The translations under genes and the position numbers were made by a program. A stretch of 64,000 nt of DNA from Crocodylus rhombifer. Its lineage: Eukaryota; Chordata; Crocodylia; Crocodylidae. The DNA is taken from positions 701,255 to 765,254 of the forward strand of contig JAVSML010024622.1 in the NCBI GenBank assembly GCA_038503035.1, given 5' to 3'. The notes under the pieces were generated by a model. It saw nothing but the letters and a program-made list of their open reading frames with translations, was not told the origin of the DNA and made no database searches. The first letter of the stretch is position 1, and every line of letters begins with the position of its first letter. Positions 1-10,734 of the stretch are shown in pieces.

Positions 1-1
1 G

Positions 2-766
2 CACAGGTTTGTTGTGGGTACGTCTTGTTTGACCAATCTCATTTCTTTCTATGACCAGGTGACCTATCACCTGGACAAGAGAGAAGAGATTGATGTCATA
101 TATCTTGACTTCAAAAAAGCTTTTGATCCGGTATCCCATGATCACCTCTTGGCCAAACTGGCCAGTTGTGGCCTTGGCTCAACCACGATCCGCTGGCTGG
201 GAAATTGGCTCCGTGGTCGGACCCAGAGGGTTGTAATTGATGGCAGTCACTCATCGTGGTGCCCTGTGACCAGTGGGGTCCCTCAAGGCTCTGTCCTTGG
301 ACCCATCCTGTTCAACATCTTCATTAACGATGTGGACACTGGAGTCAGGAGTGGACTGGCCAAGTTTGCCGATGACACCAAACTTTGGGGCAAAGCATCC
401 ACACCAGAACATAGGCGGGTGATCCAGGTTGACCTGGACAAGCTCAGCAAATGGGCAGACGAGAACCTGATGGTGTTTAACACCGAAAAATGCAAGGTTC
501 TCCACCTTGGGAGGAAAAACCTGCAGCATCCTTATAGGCTTGGCAGTGCTACGTTGGATAGCACTACAGAAGAAAGAGACTTGGGGGTCATCATTGACCA
601 CAAGATGAACATGAGCCTCCAGTGCGATGCTGCGGCTAGTAAAGCGACCAAAACGCTGGCTTGCATCCATAGATGCTTCTCGAGCAAATCCCTTGGTGAG
701 GCCTCAGCTGGAGTACTGCGTCCAGTTTTGGGCTCCACAATTCAAAAAGGATGTGGAGAAGCTTGA
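2..766 (+). pseudogene. CR1 ORF2 reverse transcriptase fragment (copy A)
   Basis: The frame is open from the window edge and is the middle to distal part of the CR1 RT, which copies element RNA into DNA at the target nick. Visible RT blocks are LDFKKAFD (first catalytic Asp region), [19 protein letters not shown], and FADDTKLWG with the paired catalytic Asp residues at about 365-376. The frame is lost near 689: relative to copy B (32341-33590) about 29 bases are missing between 'aaatccc' and 'ttggtgagg'. The protein therefore ends out of frame at 766. No native start is present, so this is a fragment of a normally much longer ORF2. Confidence 0.92.
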
Positions 767-1139
767 GAGAGTCCAGAGGAGAGCCACGCGCATGATCAGA
801 GGTCAGGAAAACAGATCTTACGATGATAGGCTGAGAGACATGGGACTCTTTAGCCTGGAAAAGTGTAGGCTCAGGGGTGATCTGATGGCCACCTATAAGT
901 TTATCAGGGGTGACCACCAGGATCTGGGGGAACGTTTGTGCACCAGAGCGCCCCAAGGGATGACTATGTCGAATGGTCACAAACTCCTGCAAAACCGTTT
1001 CAGGCTGGACAGAAGGAAGAATTTCTTTACTGTCCGAGCCCCCAAGGTCTGGAACAGTCTGCCAGCGGAGGTGGTTCAAGCACCTACATTGAACACCTTC
1101 AAGAGTAAATTGGATGCTTATCTTGCTGGGATCCTATGA
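690..1139 (+). pseudogene. CR1 ORF2 C-terminal domain (copy A, after frameshift)
   Basis: This continues ORF2 in the next frame after the deletion near 689. It reads RPQLEYCVQFWAP, ERVQRRATRMIRG, then a region ending LDAYLAGIL with a natural stop at 1137-1139. These motifs are the typical C-terminus of CR1 ORF2 downstream of the polymerase core. The end matches copy B and the antisense copy C, so this stop is the ancestral one rather than damage. Its role in the element is not well defined; it probably helps RNA or DNA binding. Confidence 0.88.
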
Positions 1140-1152
1140 CTCCAGCTGACTT

Positions 1153-1169
1153 CCTGCCCTTTGGGCAGG
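1153..1169 (+). other. CR1 3' UTR stem-loop
   Basis: A perfect 7-bp hairpin (CCTGCCC, loop TTT, GGGCAGG) lies just after the ORF2 stop. The same hairpin is at 33509-33525 in copy B, and a near-identical form (CCTGCCCC/GGGGCAGG) is in copy C. LINE 3' UTR structures often guide the RT to its template, so conservation between copies fits such a role. That role is inference. Confidence 0.7.
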
Positions 1170-1301
1170 GGGCTGGACTCAATGATCTCCCGAGGTCCCT
1201 TCCAGCCCTGATGTCTATGAAATACAGTAGTATTAAAACAATTTTAGCCAACACAGCACAAGGGACTTGTCCAAAAAAAGACACCATTATTCCTCATAGA
1301 A

Positions 1302-1476
1302 CAGTGGTTTCCAAACATTTTTTTGACTCATCTGCCCCTTTTTAAGCTTTCTAGTTCCCTTTTAAGTTGTTTTGGTCCTCTTATTGTTCTCCTGTTTTTA
1401 GTTATTCTGTTTTCTTATTGTAAGCTGCCCTGAACTTTTGTTGGGAAGGACAGCATATAAATAACAAAAAAATATG
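1302..1476 (+). repeat. Possible old transposon end and LINE/SINE-type tail
   Basis: Around 1303 the sequence CAGTGGTTTCCAAAC resembles a hAT terminal repeat. From about 1420 the block 'gtaagctgccctgaac' followed by 'cagcatataaataac' and an A-run resembles a common reptilian LINE/SINE 3' tail. No matching opposite end or TSD was found, so the class is uncertain. Confidence 0.35.
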
Positions 1477-1980
1477 CTGCTGTATAGTCTCTTATTCCAG
1501 GGTATGGATAATAAGGTAATATGCTATATCACTACCACCTCTATAACTTCTCCAACAATTTATGACAGTGTAGAATTATTCTGTTTCTTTTCTTTTTCTT
1601 CCTTTCTTTCGACTTACATTTCTTCTCTCTCTCCTTTTTTTCCCATTCTTCCCTTTCTGGTACTCTCTTTAACTGCATCCCCCATGAGGTATGCGATGTG
1701 TATCTCAGTTTGAGAAACAATGCTGTCAAGCAACTAGCTTAACACCACCGCAAACTGGTGCATGTCTACAAACATTGTATTTCCCATTGCATTTCCTTTG
1801 AAACAATATACACACAGACATGATAGTGTATCCACTGGATAAAATGAGGGCCTGACTTCCTGGCTCTGACACTAACTTACTGTATTGTGTCACTGTGGAC
1901 TAGTCATTAACACTATCAGTTTATCCATAGGTTTCTTGGGGACAATTATTTCTTAAAGGGTTTGTAAGAGCTGAAATGAT
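1477..1980. other. Unannotated AT-rich stretch
   Basis: No gene or clear repeat is seen. A pyrimidine-rich strand (about 1575-1665, mostly C/T) is the only notable feature. Confidence 0.5.
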
Positions 1981-1993
1981 TTATAAAGGAAAA

Positions 1994-2243
1994 GGCAGAC
2001 AAGGTTCTTTGGGTGAATCTGATATCTTTTATTAGACCAACTTAAATAGTTGGAAAAAAAAATGTTAAACAAGCTTTTGGGTTTAAAAACGCTTGCTTGG
2101 CCTGATGAAGGGTTTTTAAACCTGAAAGCTTGCTTAAAATTTTTTTCCCAACTATTTAAGTTGATCTAATAAAAGATATCAGATTCACCCAAAGAATCTT
2201 GTCTGCCTATGTCCTTAGACCGACATGGCTACAACCTATACCC
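1994..2243. mobile_element. Fold-back retro-insert with 13-bp TSD (Penelope-like?)
   Basis: The insert is flanked by perfect 13-bp copies of TTATAAAGGAAAA (1981-1993 and 2244-2256). Inside, 1993-2090 and 2111-2208 are near-perfect inverted copies of each other (about 98 bp per arm) with a 20-nt centre. The right side has an extra unpaired tail, 'tccttagaccgacatggctacaac'-type sequence at 2210-2240. A TSD of this length points to a target-primed or related retro mechanism rather than hAT transposition. An inverted partial copy joined to a forward 3' end is typical of Penelope-like elements, which makes that the leading but unproven class. Confidence 0.6.
2102..2127 (+). other. Hammerhead ribozyme-like core
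   Basis: The order CTGATGA, a hairpin-capable segment (AGGGTTT...AAACCT), then GAAA matches the conserved catalytic strand of a hammerhead ribozyme (CUGANGA, stem II, GAAA). It lies at the centre of the fold-back insert. Hammerheads are known in Penelope-like element terminal regions. Stem III would be very short, and I could not place stem I and the NUH cleavage site with confidence, so activity is unproven. Confidence 0.35.
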
Positions 2244-2328
2244 TTATAAAGGAAAAAGTGTGTTCTGATTGACTATTGCAATCCTTATGACGTATAGAAA
2301 AACTTGGTGAAAGTTTTTCCCTGTAAAT

Positions 2329-2866
2329 CAGGGGTGGACAAAATGGTGGATCCAGCCAGTGGTCAGACTCCATTTCTAAGCAGCCCCTGCCTGTGCTGCT
2401 ACAGCTGGTTTCCATGGAGACTCCAGTAGTGGCAGGGCTGTGACAGTGTGGGGACAGGGTTTCCATGGAGACTGGCCCCAGCAGCACTGGCAGGGCATAC
2501 AGCTAGGCAGGGAGCTGTTCGAGCGTCGGAGCTGGGATCTTATGATGGTGACAGTGTGACCCAGAGCCAGGGCAGAGCTGTGATCTGCTTCCTGCATGCC
2601 CCTTCCCAGGGCGTGTGGGCAGTGGACTGCAGTTCTGCCTGGGCTCCAGACCATGGTGTCACCACTGCAGCTCCCTGCCTAGCCTCGCACCTTGCCAGCA
2701 CTGCTGGGGCTGATCTCCTGGGAAACCATGGCCTTACACTGTCACGGCCCCACCGCTGCTGGGATCTGCACAGAAACAGACTGCAGCTATGTGGGCAGGG
2801 GCTGCTGAGAAATGGAGTCTACTGTGGGCCCAATCCAGCCCATACGCCAGACTCTGCCAGCCCCTG
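2329..2866. mobile_element. Non-autonomous hAT element, 538 bp
   Basis: The ends are short imperfect inverted repeats (CAGGGGTGGACA and, reversed, CAGGGGCTGGCA). They are flanked by 8-bp near-identical duplications, CTGTAAAT (2321-2328) and CTCTAAAT (2867-2874). The 8-bp TSD and CAG...CTG ends are hAT hallmarks. The GC-rich interior codes for nothing recognisable; reading frames there (for example 2448-2942) are chance. Related sequence occurs at 55025-55520, and similar right ends at 10372-10690 and 27259-27602. Confidence 0.75.
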
Positions 2867-2874
2867 CTCTAAAT

Positions 2875-3904
2875 TAAAGTATGGCTTGTGGTGGTGGTGG
2901 TGGCTATTTTTCTCCCTCCTAGCTTTTTCCTTAGAAACATGAGTAGCATCAAGTTAGGCCTTTACTGGATTTGTCAATAAAAAGGAAAGATGGGGCCCCA
3001 TCCTGCTGAATAACATTGTTACAGGAGATCTTTCTGCCACATATCTTACCCCACAGGACTCATGTTAGCTGCCTTTTAAAGCAAGTGGCAATAGGAGGTG
3101 TGGCTGGACCCGCTGTATTACATAACTGTCCAGTGCTATTAGCCTCATGAGGTCTATGCCAACAGGGAGACAAAAATCATGGTAGCTATTAGGGCTACTC
3201 TACTTTGTACTTAGAGATTCCCACCAGACCCTAATTACGGGACGTATAAGCCACCTCTCCTCTGTCCCAACACCAGGGATGCGTGAATAGATTCTCTACT
3301 AAGGTTGATTACATAGATTGGCAGAAGTTCATGGAGATTTTTAAAAACCTGGGAAGGCAATCTTCTACTACCCCAGTGTCATGAACTGTCCTCTACCAGG
3401 ACTTTTTGATCACTATGCAGTTGATCCACATCTTGCTGTAAAAACAAAGGAAAAGAAAATAAAACAAGCCAGAAAACACGTTAGCATGTCCTAGTTGGAT
3501 GAATAGGATCTTTATGTGTAAACTTTGTTTTCAAAAACTGACTAACCACATAGCTAACAATCAAGTTATTGCGGAAAAACACTTGAAACAACTGCAGCTC
3601 ATAATCATCCAGATACCTGGATTGAAGGCCCATTGTGTCAAAGTGTATATACAGGCATGTCTCACCAGCTCTGAGTGGGGGGAATGGACAGCAGTAATGT
3701 CATTACATGCCAGATTATACCAAAGCACTAAATAGAGCCTTACAATGTTTGAAAATACTTCTCACTGTGCTTTCAACTAGATCTTACTGAGATATGTTTT
3801 GGTCAGTTTATGTCAATGTGTTTGTTTTGTTTGTTAAACAGCTTCCTACTATTGCTGCACTGCCTTGGTTGTAATTTTTAATTTTTTTTTGTGTCAATGT
3901 TGCT
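2875..3904. other. Unannotated stretch
   Basis: I see no gene or assignable repeat. A short TGG run (about 2888-2903) is the only simple repeat. Confidence 0.5.
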
Positions 3905-4125
3905 AAGCTTAACAAGATCAGCAGGATCAGGTCAGGTTAGTGCTTGGAAGAGAGATGTCTAAGGAACACCAAAGGCCTTTCTGGAAACAGCTCTGGTGAT
4001 TCAATTAGATGGCATTCTTCCATGTGAGTCAGGACTGGACTGAATCTTCCAATAATGCTGTTAGAGAAACACTGTATTGTTGAAGGTCATAAATCTAGTA
4101 GTATTTTCAACAGGAATAAAGTGCT
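3905..4125 (+). repeat. 5S rRNA-derived SINE fragment (AmnSINE-like)
   Basis: Positions 3916-3957 closely follow the internal promoter part of vertebrate 5S rRNA: 'cagga.tca.g.ca.ggttagt', then 'cttgga.g.gaga'. The following 150 bp diverges and has no 5S similarity. A 5S head joined to unrelated sequence is the structure of SINE3 and AmnSINE-type elements. Divergence indicates an old copy. A plain 5S pseudogene is the alternative. Confidence 0.6.
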
Positions 4126-5253
4126 AGTGAGCCAGTTAGAATGTACATTGGACATTTACATCCTGCCATTTTAAAATTCTTTTTGAAGGTTCAGTTAAGT
4201 ACACTATTTTCAGTTGCTAAGTTGCAGTGTGTTTAAGTGCTGTTTAAGGGCTGGTTTAGAAGTGGAAATGTATTAGTGGATGAATCCAACCTTCTCTACA
4301 CACATGCTCAGGAAAGATTATTGAACACACTGGTATTCTGGATGCAAAAATATGATAGGTACATCAGTGCAATGCAGAATGGTGTTTGTTGGCAGTCAGA
4401 CACTACAACAGAATTAACTACTGTATGTTGTAGTCCCTCATTTGCTGGCAGGACTGGAGGCATATGGAGCCTGCACTCAAGCAGAAACACTGATGACCAA
4501 CAGGTTTCAGTTTTTCCCTATAAGTCTATTATTCAGATAAACCTAGCTGTGCATTTTGATTAACCTAAGGGGAAGAGAAAGATCCTCACTCCCAAGGTGT
4601 GTGTCAGCCTTCTGAGCCATGAACACAGAAAAGGAAGGTGAACTAAGAGTGCATGTGGGTGTGGGTTAAAGGCAAGAGGTACAAAAGGAAGGGACAGATC
4701 TGTTTTTTCTATGCACACATCTCTTTAGTTCCTTTTTTGGTAACTGCATAATACAAAAAAACAAAGAGGGCAGAGCTGGAACTGTAACTGAGAGGGGTGG
4801 ATTTCAAGTGGGGAGCTGTACTGATGAAGTGCATTTACCTGATAGCCAGAATCAGGGATGTCTCTTAACCATATGGAGCAGCATGAGAAAAGACTGTAAC
4901 TGTTGAGTGAGAAAGCATCTCAACAGTTTTACCCTTCATCATTGAAGCTGAATAGAATTTTGCCCCTGGCTTCAACTACAGCAGGACCCCGCCTTTAGCC
5001 AGCTGGGAGGGAACTATGATGTAAGTTGACAAAAGGCTGAGAAGCAATAAGCAGTGCAAGCAGCCTTGCTTGGGCCAAGCCAGTACTATCTTAATGTGTG
5101 AATTGGAAGTCACTCTGCAGGCTTTAGAAATACCCTCATTGTCATGATTTCTACAATCTATACCTTGTAACTCTATCATGAATTTTGTCTTGGTAACAGG
5201 TGTCCCTAAAGTACATATGTTATTTGGCTCTTAGAAGAAACTTTTAGAAGGCG
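4126..5253. other. Unannotated stretch
   Basis: No motif-bearing reading frame or recognisable repeat was found. The small frames here lack domain signatures. Confidence 0.5.
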
Positions 5254-6135
5254 TGACAGGGTGCTTAGCACACCTGCCACTTTAAGAGGGGAAGAGGTTG
5301 CATGAGAAATGGCTTGCAGGTGTGTCAGGGACCAATTAGAGAGTTGGCTGACCAGAAGGGGGCTGAGCTTGAAGCATATAAGCCCGGGACCTGAGCTGGT
5401 CAGGCAGTCTAGCCCTGGGTACTACAGGGAGAGGAGCTCCTAGGCAACATCTAAACTAGGGGTAAGCAACTTAGGTGGTTTGTGGAAGGGACTTAAGGGA
5501 GATAAGGAGGTCCCAGCTGGTCCAGAAGGTAGAGAGGGGCCAATGGGCCAGAGAAACTGGAGGTTTGTAGCCCAGGAAGGAGTGAGTGTCAGCAGGTCCA
5601 GGGAGTCCAGAGGTCTGTAGGTCAGGAGGAACAACTGTAAGCAGGGCCCGGGCCCCCAAAGGTCTCACTAGCCCAGGAGCTCAGAGATGGACCAAAGGAT
5701 GAGGAAGGCTGCAGCTGGAGACTGGTGGGGCCAAGGGAGTTCAGGAGTCTCAACTGACCTAGGAGCAGAGCCAGGGCCAAGAGAGAGAGGCCAAAAACCA
5801 GTGGTCACAGCTGGAGACCAAGAGAGCCAAAGAGCCTGTAGCTAAAGAGGGGTGAGGACTGGGGCTGGAAGCCTGTAGCCTAGTGGGGCATGTGTGTCAA
5901 CAGGAACGAGTATCATCTGCAAGAAATGGGCGTGGTTGTAATGGGCATTTGGAGACACATAATGAGCCCTTAAGGCAATGAGCAGTGACATTGGTGCTCA
6001 CAAGATGTGACTTAGGAAGCCCTAGGGCAGCTTCCCTCTACTCCATTAAGGCATGGCAGGGGGAGAGTACCCAAAGACAGCCAAACTGGACAAGGGCTGA
6101 GGGGGTTCCAGGGGCATCACTGTCACCCCTGGGCT
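5254..6135 (+). repeat. GC-richer LTR-like interspersed repeat
   Basis: Composition changes sharply at about 5254 and returns near 6135. The left edge begins GTGACAGGGTG and the right edge contains CACTGTCACCCC, which are inverted with respect to each other. A TATA-like CATATAA lies at 5375-5381, followed by a G/A-rich leader-like region with loosely repeated 'ccag.gg.ag..gg' text. These features suggest an LTR and leader of a gypsy or ERV-type element. No TSD or coding domain was seen, so the class is tentative. Confidence 0.4.
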
Positions 6136-8179
6136 AAGTACAGACAGTCAAAAAGCCCAAGCCTTAATTGATTCAGGCTTTCCAGATTAGTCTAAACTGC
6201 AGAAATTAAACTGAGAAACAACTGGACAGACATTCACTTCTGGTTTAGGAAATGCAGCCATACCTGCAGTGGCTCAAGCCAGAAGCTGTGGGGTACTAGA
6301 GAATGGCTCTCTAGCACATAGCCAGCATGGGCTATGTTCACATCCCCTTCCTGTTGCCCCTGAAGTCTCTGGGATTTGAAGTCTGAGCAGCAGGACTCTG
6401 CAGGGTTGTTCATTGCTTCCTCTTTTTGCTTCCAAGTGCCTTTGGGATTGTAGTCCAGTTGCAGCCAGCAGTAAGTTTTTGGTAGGGCAGCTCTGTACTC
6501 AGGGGAAGATCCCAAAGAATCTACTGTATGGTGCAGATTATGAGAAAATATGTTTCTAATGCTAGAGTGCCATACCCCATGAAAAATGAACAAGGCAGCC
6601 ATTATGACAGCTATGAGTGAAAACTACTTCCTAGGAGGCTGTCCCAAATTTCATTACAAAGACAAAGCTATCTTGGAACTGAGATACATGGGTTTAAAAA
6701 CATAAAACCACTTTGAAACCAATTTACTAAGAAAAACAAAAGGAAAAACAAGTTTGCTGCCAACTAACATTGTAGCTGTTGTCATTTATTATCGCATGAA
6801 TAAAGCTCTCCATGACTGACTTCAATACCATTGCCAATTATTATGACAACATACAGGATAATCATATTATGTTTACAATATAATACATGTGAGTATCCTA
6901 TGGAGTTTGGCAGGACTTCAGTCATTGCCTCTTTTATGCTTTAAAAAGCCATTTATCAAATTCAGTTTGGTATATAATATGCTTCCCTAATTATATACTT
7001 TACTGTATACACTGAAATAATACTGGGAGCAATTTCAGGCAAGCCTCTTAACATTTAGAGACTCCAATGAAAATAAGGCAGTGGTGCTCATGTACACTCC
7101 CACATCACCAGCTTATGGTGTATGCCATCATGAAGAAACAGGTCTCATCTTGCTCCCATTGAAGTTAATGACAATACTGCTATATAGTTCAGAGTGAAGA
7201 TGAGGCCTAACATAAGCAGAATAACAATGAATGAGGGCCTGATTTTTGTAGAGGGATAGTTGTCCACATTATGCCTGTAAATACTAATTGATGTAAATTA
7301 AACATCTGCCTGGTTTGCATTAACTAAATGACAAATCAGCAAGATCAGATATGTTAAAAAAAAAAAAGACTAGGGCTTGGAAAATATTAACCCTAAAAAG
7401 GCTCAGACTTTCAACAAGCTACTTACTAAGAGATTCCATTATCAACAGCCATAAGCATATGCCTTCCCTCCTGACTGATCACTGTTGACCAGATATGCCC
7501 AATCCACTCACTCTTACACAGATGCAGAGGCAGCGCAGACAGTTCAAGAACAGCCCCAAGTGACTCTCTCTGCTTAATTACTGGTCTCTGATGGAAGTGA
7601 GCAGGCTGACCTGATTTTGTCAGCAGTAGACTAGGGCCAGGAAAGAGGCCATGTCAACATCCCCAGTGTATTCATAAAAACAAGTATGTTGGGAAATAAA
7701 TGCATAGGAGTGTAGATAATGTACAGCTTTGAAACATTCATTTTGGCCTTATCTAATTTTTATACTTGTGCTTTACCTTGGATACAAAAATTTCTCTCAA
7801 GTTGTCCTGGACAGTTTAATAGATTTCTTAATTACACGTACCTAAGAGAGACAAAGGGGAAGAGCTGTGACCTAATATCACCAAGATTTACTCCTTCCTC
7901 CCAGACCTATTTTCTGTGTCTGTAGTCAAACAGCCAGATCTCGGATTGTCCTACTCAGTCATCTACTGACTCGTTGATGACTTCACTATTTACTGGAAGA
8001 CTGTCATTCTCATGTCAAGGGACTACCAATGCCAATAGCCAATCAATATTAAAAAACTCTCTCTCATGGTACATAGTGTCTTGAAGATAATGTTAGAAGT
8101 GAACATACATACGCCTTCCTCCTTAGCTACGGAAAACTTTTACATTACCAGGATTTTCTCCAGATAATCAATTACCATT
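6136..8179. other. Unannotated AT-rich stretch
   Basis: No supported gene or repeat. A 12-nt A-run occurs near 7357. Short frames (6234-6602, 7719-7925) show no domain. Confidence 0.5.
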
Positions 8180-8560
8180 GGTGACATGTAGGGGTACACA
8201 CAGGTTCACATGCACACCCTGGGCATGGCGGTGCACCCCCTGTGAAAACGTGCCACTGACACTGTCAGCAGTGCCTGTGGGTGGTTGCTGCTCGCCCCCA
8301 CATGGTTCGCCATTTGCGGGCAGTCCACAATCACTGCACACTGTCGCTGACACTGCCAGCAGTGTCTGTGGGTGGTCACCGATCACTGGTCAGCACTCAC
8401 CACTCCCACCCCACCGACAGTGCTGTGGCTGCCTGCCGCAGCTCTCCACTTGCCTCTGCCATGCTCTTGATGCCAACAGTGCCACTGCCACCTGCGGGAG
8501 CTCACCATGCTCCCCCAGCCACTGGACATGTGGCATTCATGTCAATTACTGTACTGATTT
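8180..8560. repeat. GC-rich repeat with internal 91-bp duplication
   Basis: This GC-rich block lies in AT-rich DNA. The segment starting CTGACACTG at 8256 recurs at 8347 (period 91), with the shared text 'cagcagtg.ctgtgggtgg'. It looks like a repeat interior or minisatellite relic. Two overlapping frames of 104-130 codons are by-products of the composition. Confidence 0.45.
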
Positions 8561-9184
8561 ACATAGATGACTGGATGGATGGGGAAGGAAGATAATCTCA
8601 AGAAGTTAGCTCAATTCTAAAGGTAAAAATAAAAGTTTCAAAATTGAAATACAGGAGCCAAAATGTTGATTTCAGTGAAATCAATGTAAAGATATTCACT
8701 AACTACAGTGAAACCACAATTTTCATATCTGGATTGCTAAGAAAGGAAGAATAGATATGGGATTACTATGTTCAGAGTTTAACACAAACATCAGAATTGA
8801 TGGTGTTAGGTTCAGTCCTGTTGTGAAGGCTGCTTTTTTTTTTTTTTACAGTAATTAATTTTATTTCCTGGTATACACAGCTCCTGGCAGATGCACATAT
8901 TAGTTTTCTCCACACTAAACATTTGTCTTTAGAATTGTCCACTATTGCTCCTGTGTTGCTCAGTAATCACTCAGTCAGAGTATTTGAAAGATCTATTTTA
9001 TTTCACAACTGAGTTCTAACTCAGCTTTGTATACCATGAGCCTCTGCATAATGCAACTGGTTCCCTCTCAGGGTTCTTACAACAATCTCTTAAAGATGAG
9101 TAAAGGAATTGAATAATGAGGAGGTGACAGCATATTGTGTTGTAAATAGAAAAAATGACACTGGAGGGAAGTTGTTTGCAGAGT
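8561..9184. other. Unannotated stretch
   Basis: No gene. A 14-nt T-run at 8834-8847 could be the tail of an old antisense retro-insert, but nothing else supports that. Confidence 0.45.
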
Positions 9185-10370
9185 TTTTAAGGAACAGTCT
9201 TAGGACTAATCCTATTTAGTATAGAAACGAATGACCCTGTCATAAAAATAGAAGTATGCTAAGGAATGATGATACAAAGTTGGAAGGCATCATCCACAAA
9301 GAGGAGGATCAGGATATCATAAAGGAACAAATGGATTACCTTGAGGACTGATGTGATAGAAATCGGTTGAAATTTAGTAATATGAAATGTGATATTATGT
9401 ACTTAGGGATAACAACAAATATTTCTGTTTCAAACTAGCAGTGCATAAACTGGAAATTACAGAGAAGAAGAAAATCAAGTTGGATTAGTCAATCAGAGAA
9501 TGATTATGAGCCACTGGTGTGATGCATCTGGGGAAAAAGGCAAACATGCTGCTAGAAAAAAGGTTGACAACCTACGGCCCACTGGCTGGATCCAGACCAT
9601 GAAGAGCTTAGATGCAGCCGGCAAAGATCTGATTCAGTGTGTGTGTGTGTTTGGGGGGAAGGGGAGGAAGAGTGTTGGGGGGAGTGCCAATTTAAAGGAG
9701 CTAAGTTAAAGTTCCTTTAACGTGGTTCCTTTAAAAGGCAATTTAAAGGGCCCAATTCAAGTTGCTACTTAAAACCTCCTACTCTGTGTCTTTGCCACTG
9801 AATTTGCCATTCCCTATTGGCATTTACCTGGAATTTTGGCAGTACCTGATAAGCAGAGGGGACACAGAGCTGGAAGAGGATGAGCAACAGATTGACAGCT
9901 GGGTCACAAGTGTCCAGCCAACCATTTGAAAAGGCTAACTCCTGTCCTAGGATGTTATTAGGTGAGGAGTTTCTAATAGATATAGGGAAACTTTAATACC
10001 ATTATACATGGCACTGGTGAGACCTCATTTGGAATACTGTATATATTCCACTCCTATTCAAGAAAAATGAATTAGCACTGGAAAGAAGAAAGGTTTCTTA
10101 GGAGGGAATGGAAAGGTAATTAAAAGAGCTACGCTTGTGTAGCCTACTAAAATGAAGAATAAGAGGAGATAAGATTGTTCTCTCTATATATTAGAGGGTA
10201 AACCCTAAAGAGAGGGAAGAATTATATGAGATAAGGACAATACTGGCACAAGAATACATGGGCATAAATTGACCATCAATAAATTTAAACTGGAAATTAG
10301 TAGGAAATCTCCAGACATCACAGCAGCAAATGGAGTGGCCTCCCAATAGGAGAGGCTAAAACCTACAGCA
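9185..10370 (+). mobile_element. Ancient CR1/L2-like LINE fragment, interrupted
   Basis: This is a decayed reverse transcriptase. At about 9265-9410 the translation retains DDTKLEGI, then IIKEQMDYLED, then RLKFSNMKCDIMYLG, matching the CR1/L2 pattern DDTKL...L..W....LKFN..KC..M.LG. The reading resumes after an insertion at about 9945 with the polymerase-downstream blocks, including LIWNTVY (compare HLEYCVQFW) and a basic region. There are several stops and frameshifts, and it is far more diverged than copies A-C. The family cannot be named exactly by eye. Confidence 0.65.
9555..9945. repeat. Repeat inserted in the old LINE
   Basis: The LINE translation breaks at about 9555 and resumes near 9945. 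The intervening sequence starts with 'ggttgacaacctacggccca..ggctggatcc'-type text, like the reversed right ends of hAT elements in this window, and includes a short GT run at 9636-9650. It is probably a hAT-type insertion, although no clear TSD was found. Confidence 0.4.
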
Positions 10371-10371
10371 G

Positions 10372-10690
10372 CATTTTCCAGTGGTGGGGCTGGAATGCCC
10401 AGCTCAGGAATGAGATAGCTGGACACTAGGACCCAGACACCTCTGTTGCTTCTCCCTGCTGCCCAACTGTGGTGCAGCATGGGGAAGGCCCTCCTCCCAT
10501 CAAAGCCCAAGCCACCCAACTGGGGCAAAGCGCAAAAAGAGCTCCTCTTCCACCAGAGCTCCAGGTGCCTGGAGAGAGGCAAGGACTGCAGCACAGTACA
10601 AGGACAGTGCCCCCCTCCCCACCTCCAAAAGTGTATGTGGCCAAAGCCATGACTCTGCGGGCTGCATCCAAAGGCTCAAGGTAGCTCTTG
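10372..10690. repeat. GC-rich hAT-related fragment
   Basis: The right part reads 'gccatgactctgcgggctgcatcc', which parallels 27553-27575 ('gccgtggctctgtgggctggatc'). The family also resembles 2329-2866. Terminal repeats are not clear, so the ends are approximate. The overlapping frames on both strands are not genes. Confidence 0.4.
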
Positions 10691-10734
10691 GAAAGTACCA
10701 GCTCTTAGCTTTCATTCTTTTTTCTGAATATGCA

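Larger units (their letters stand above)
1..1240 (+). mobile_element. CR1 LINE, copy A, 3' portion
   Basis: This is the 3' part of a CR1-clade non-LTR retrotransposon; its 5' part lies outside the window. It holds the distal reverse transcriptase (RT) domain, the C-terminal domain and the short 3' UTR. The 3' end has the usual CR1 form: GGGCAGG stem-loop, a 'ctggactc.atgatctcc' block, 'ccttccagccctgatgtctatgaaa', and no long poly-A. It is almost identical to 32341-33590, and for roughly the first 550 bases the two copies keep a fixed offset of 32340. A deletion near 689 and many CpG-type changes show it is inactive. Confidence 0.93.

Noticed and set aside
2102..2127. Confident call of an active hammerhead ribozyme
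   Set aside because: The catalytic strand pattern is present, but stem I and the cleavage triplet could not be placed, so only a ribozyme-like core is reported.
5440..5668. Minus-strand frames of 64-65 codons
   Set aside because: They are shadows of a G/A-rich LTR-like repeat; no start context or domain.
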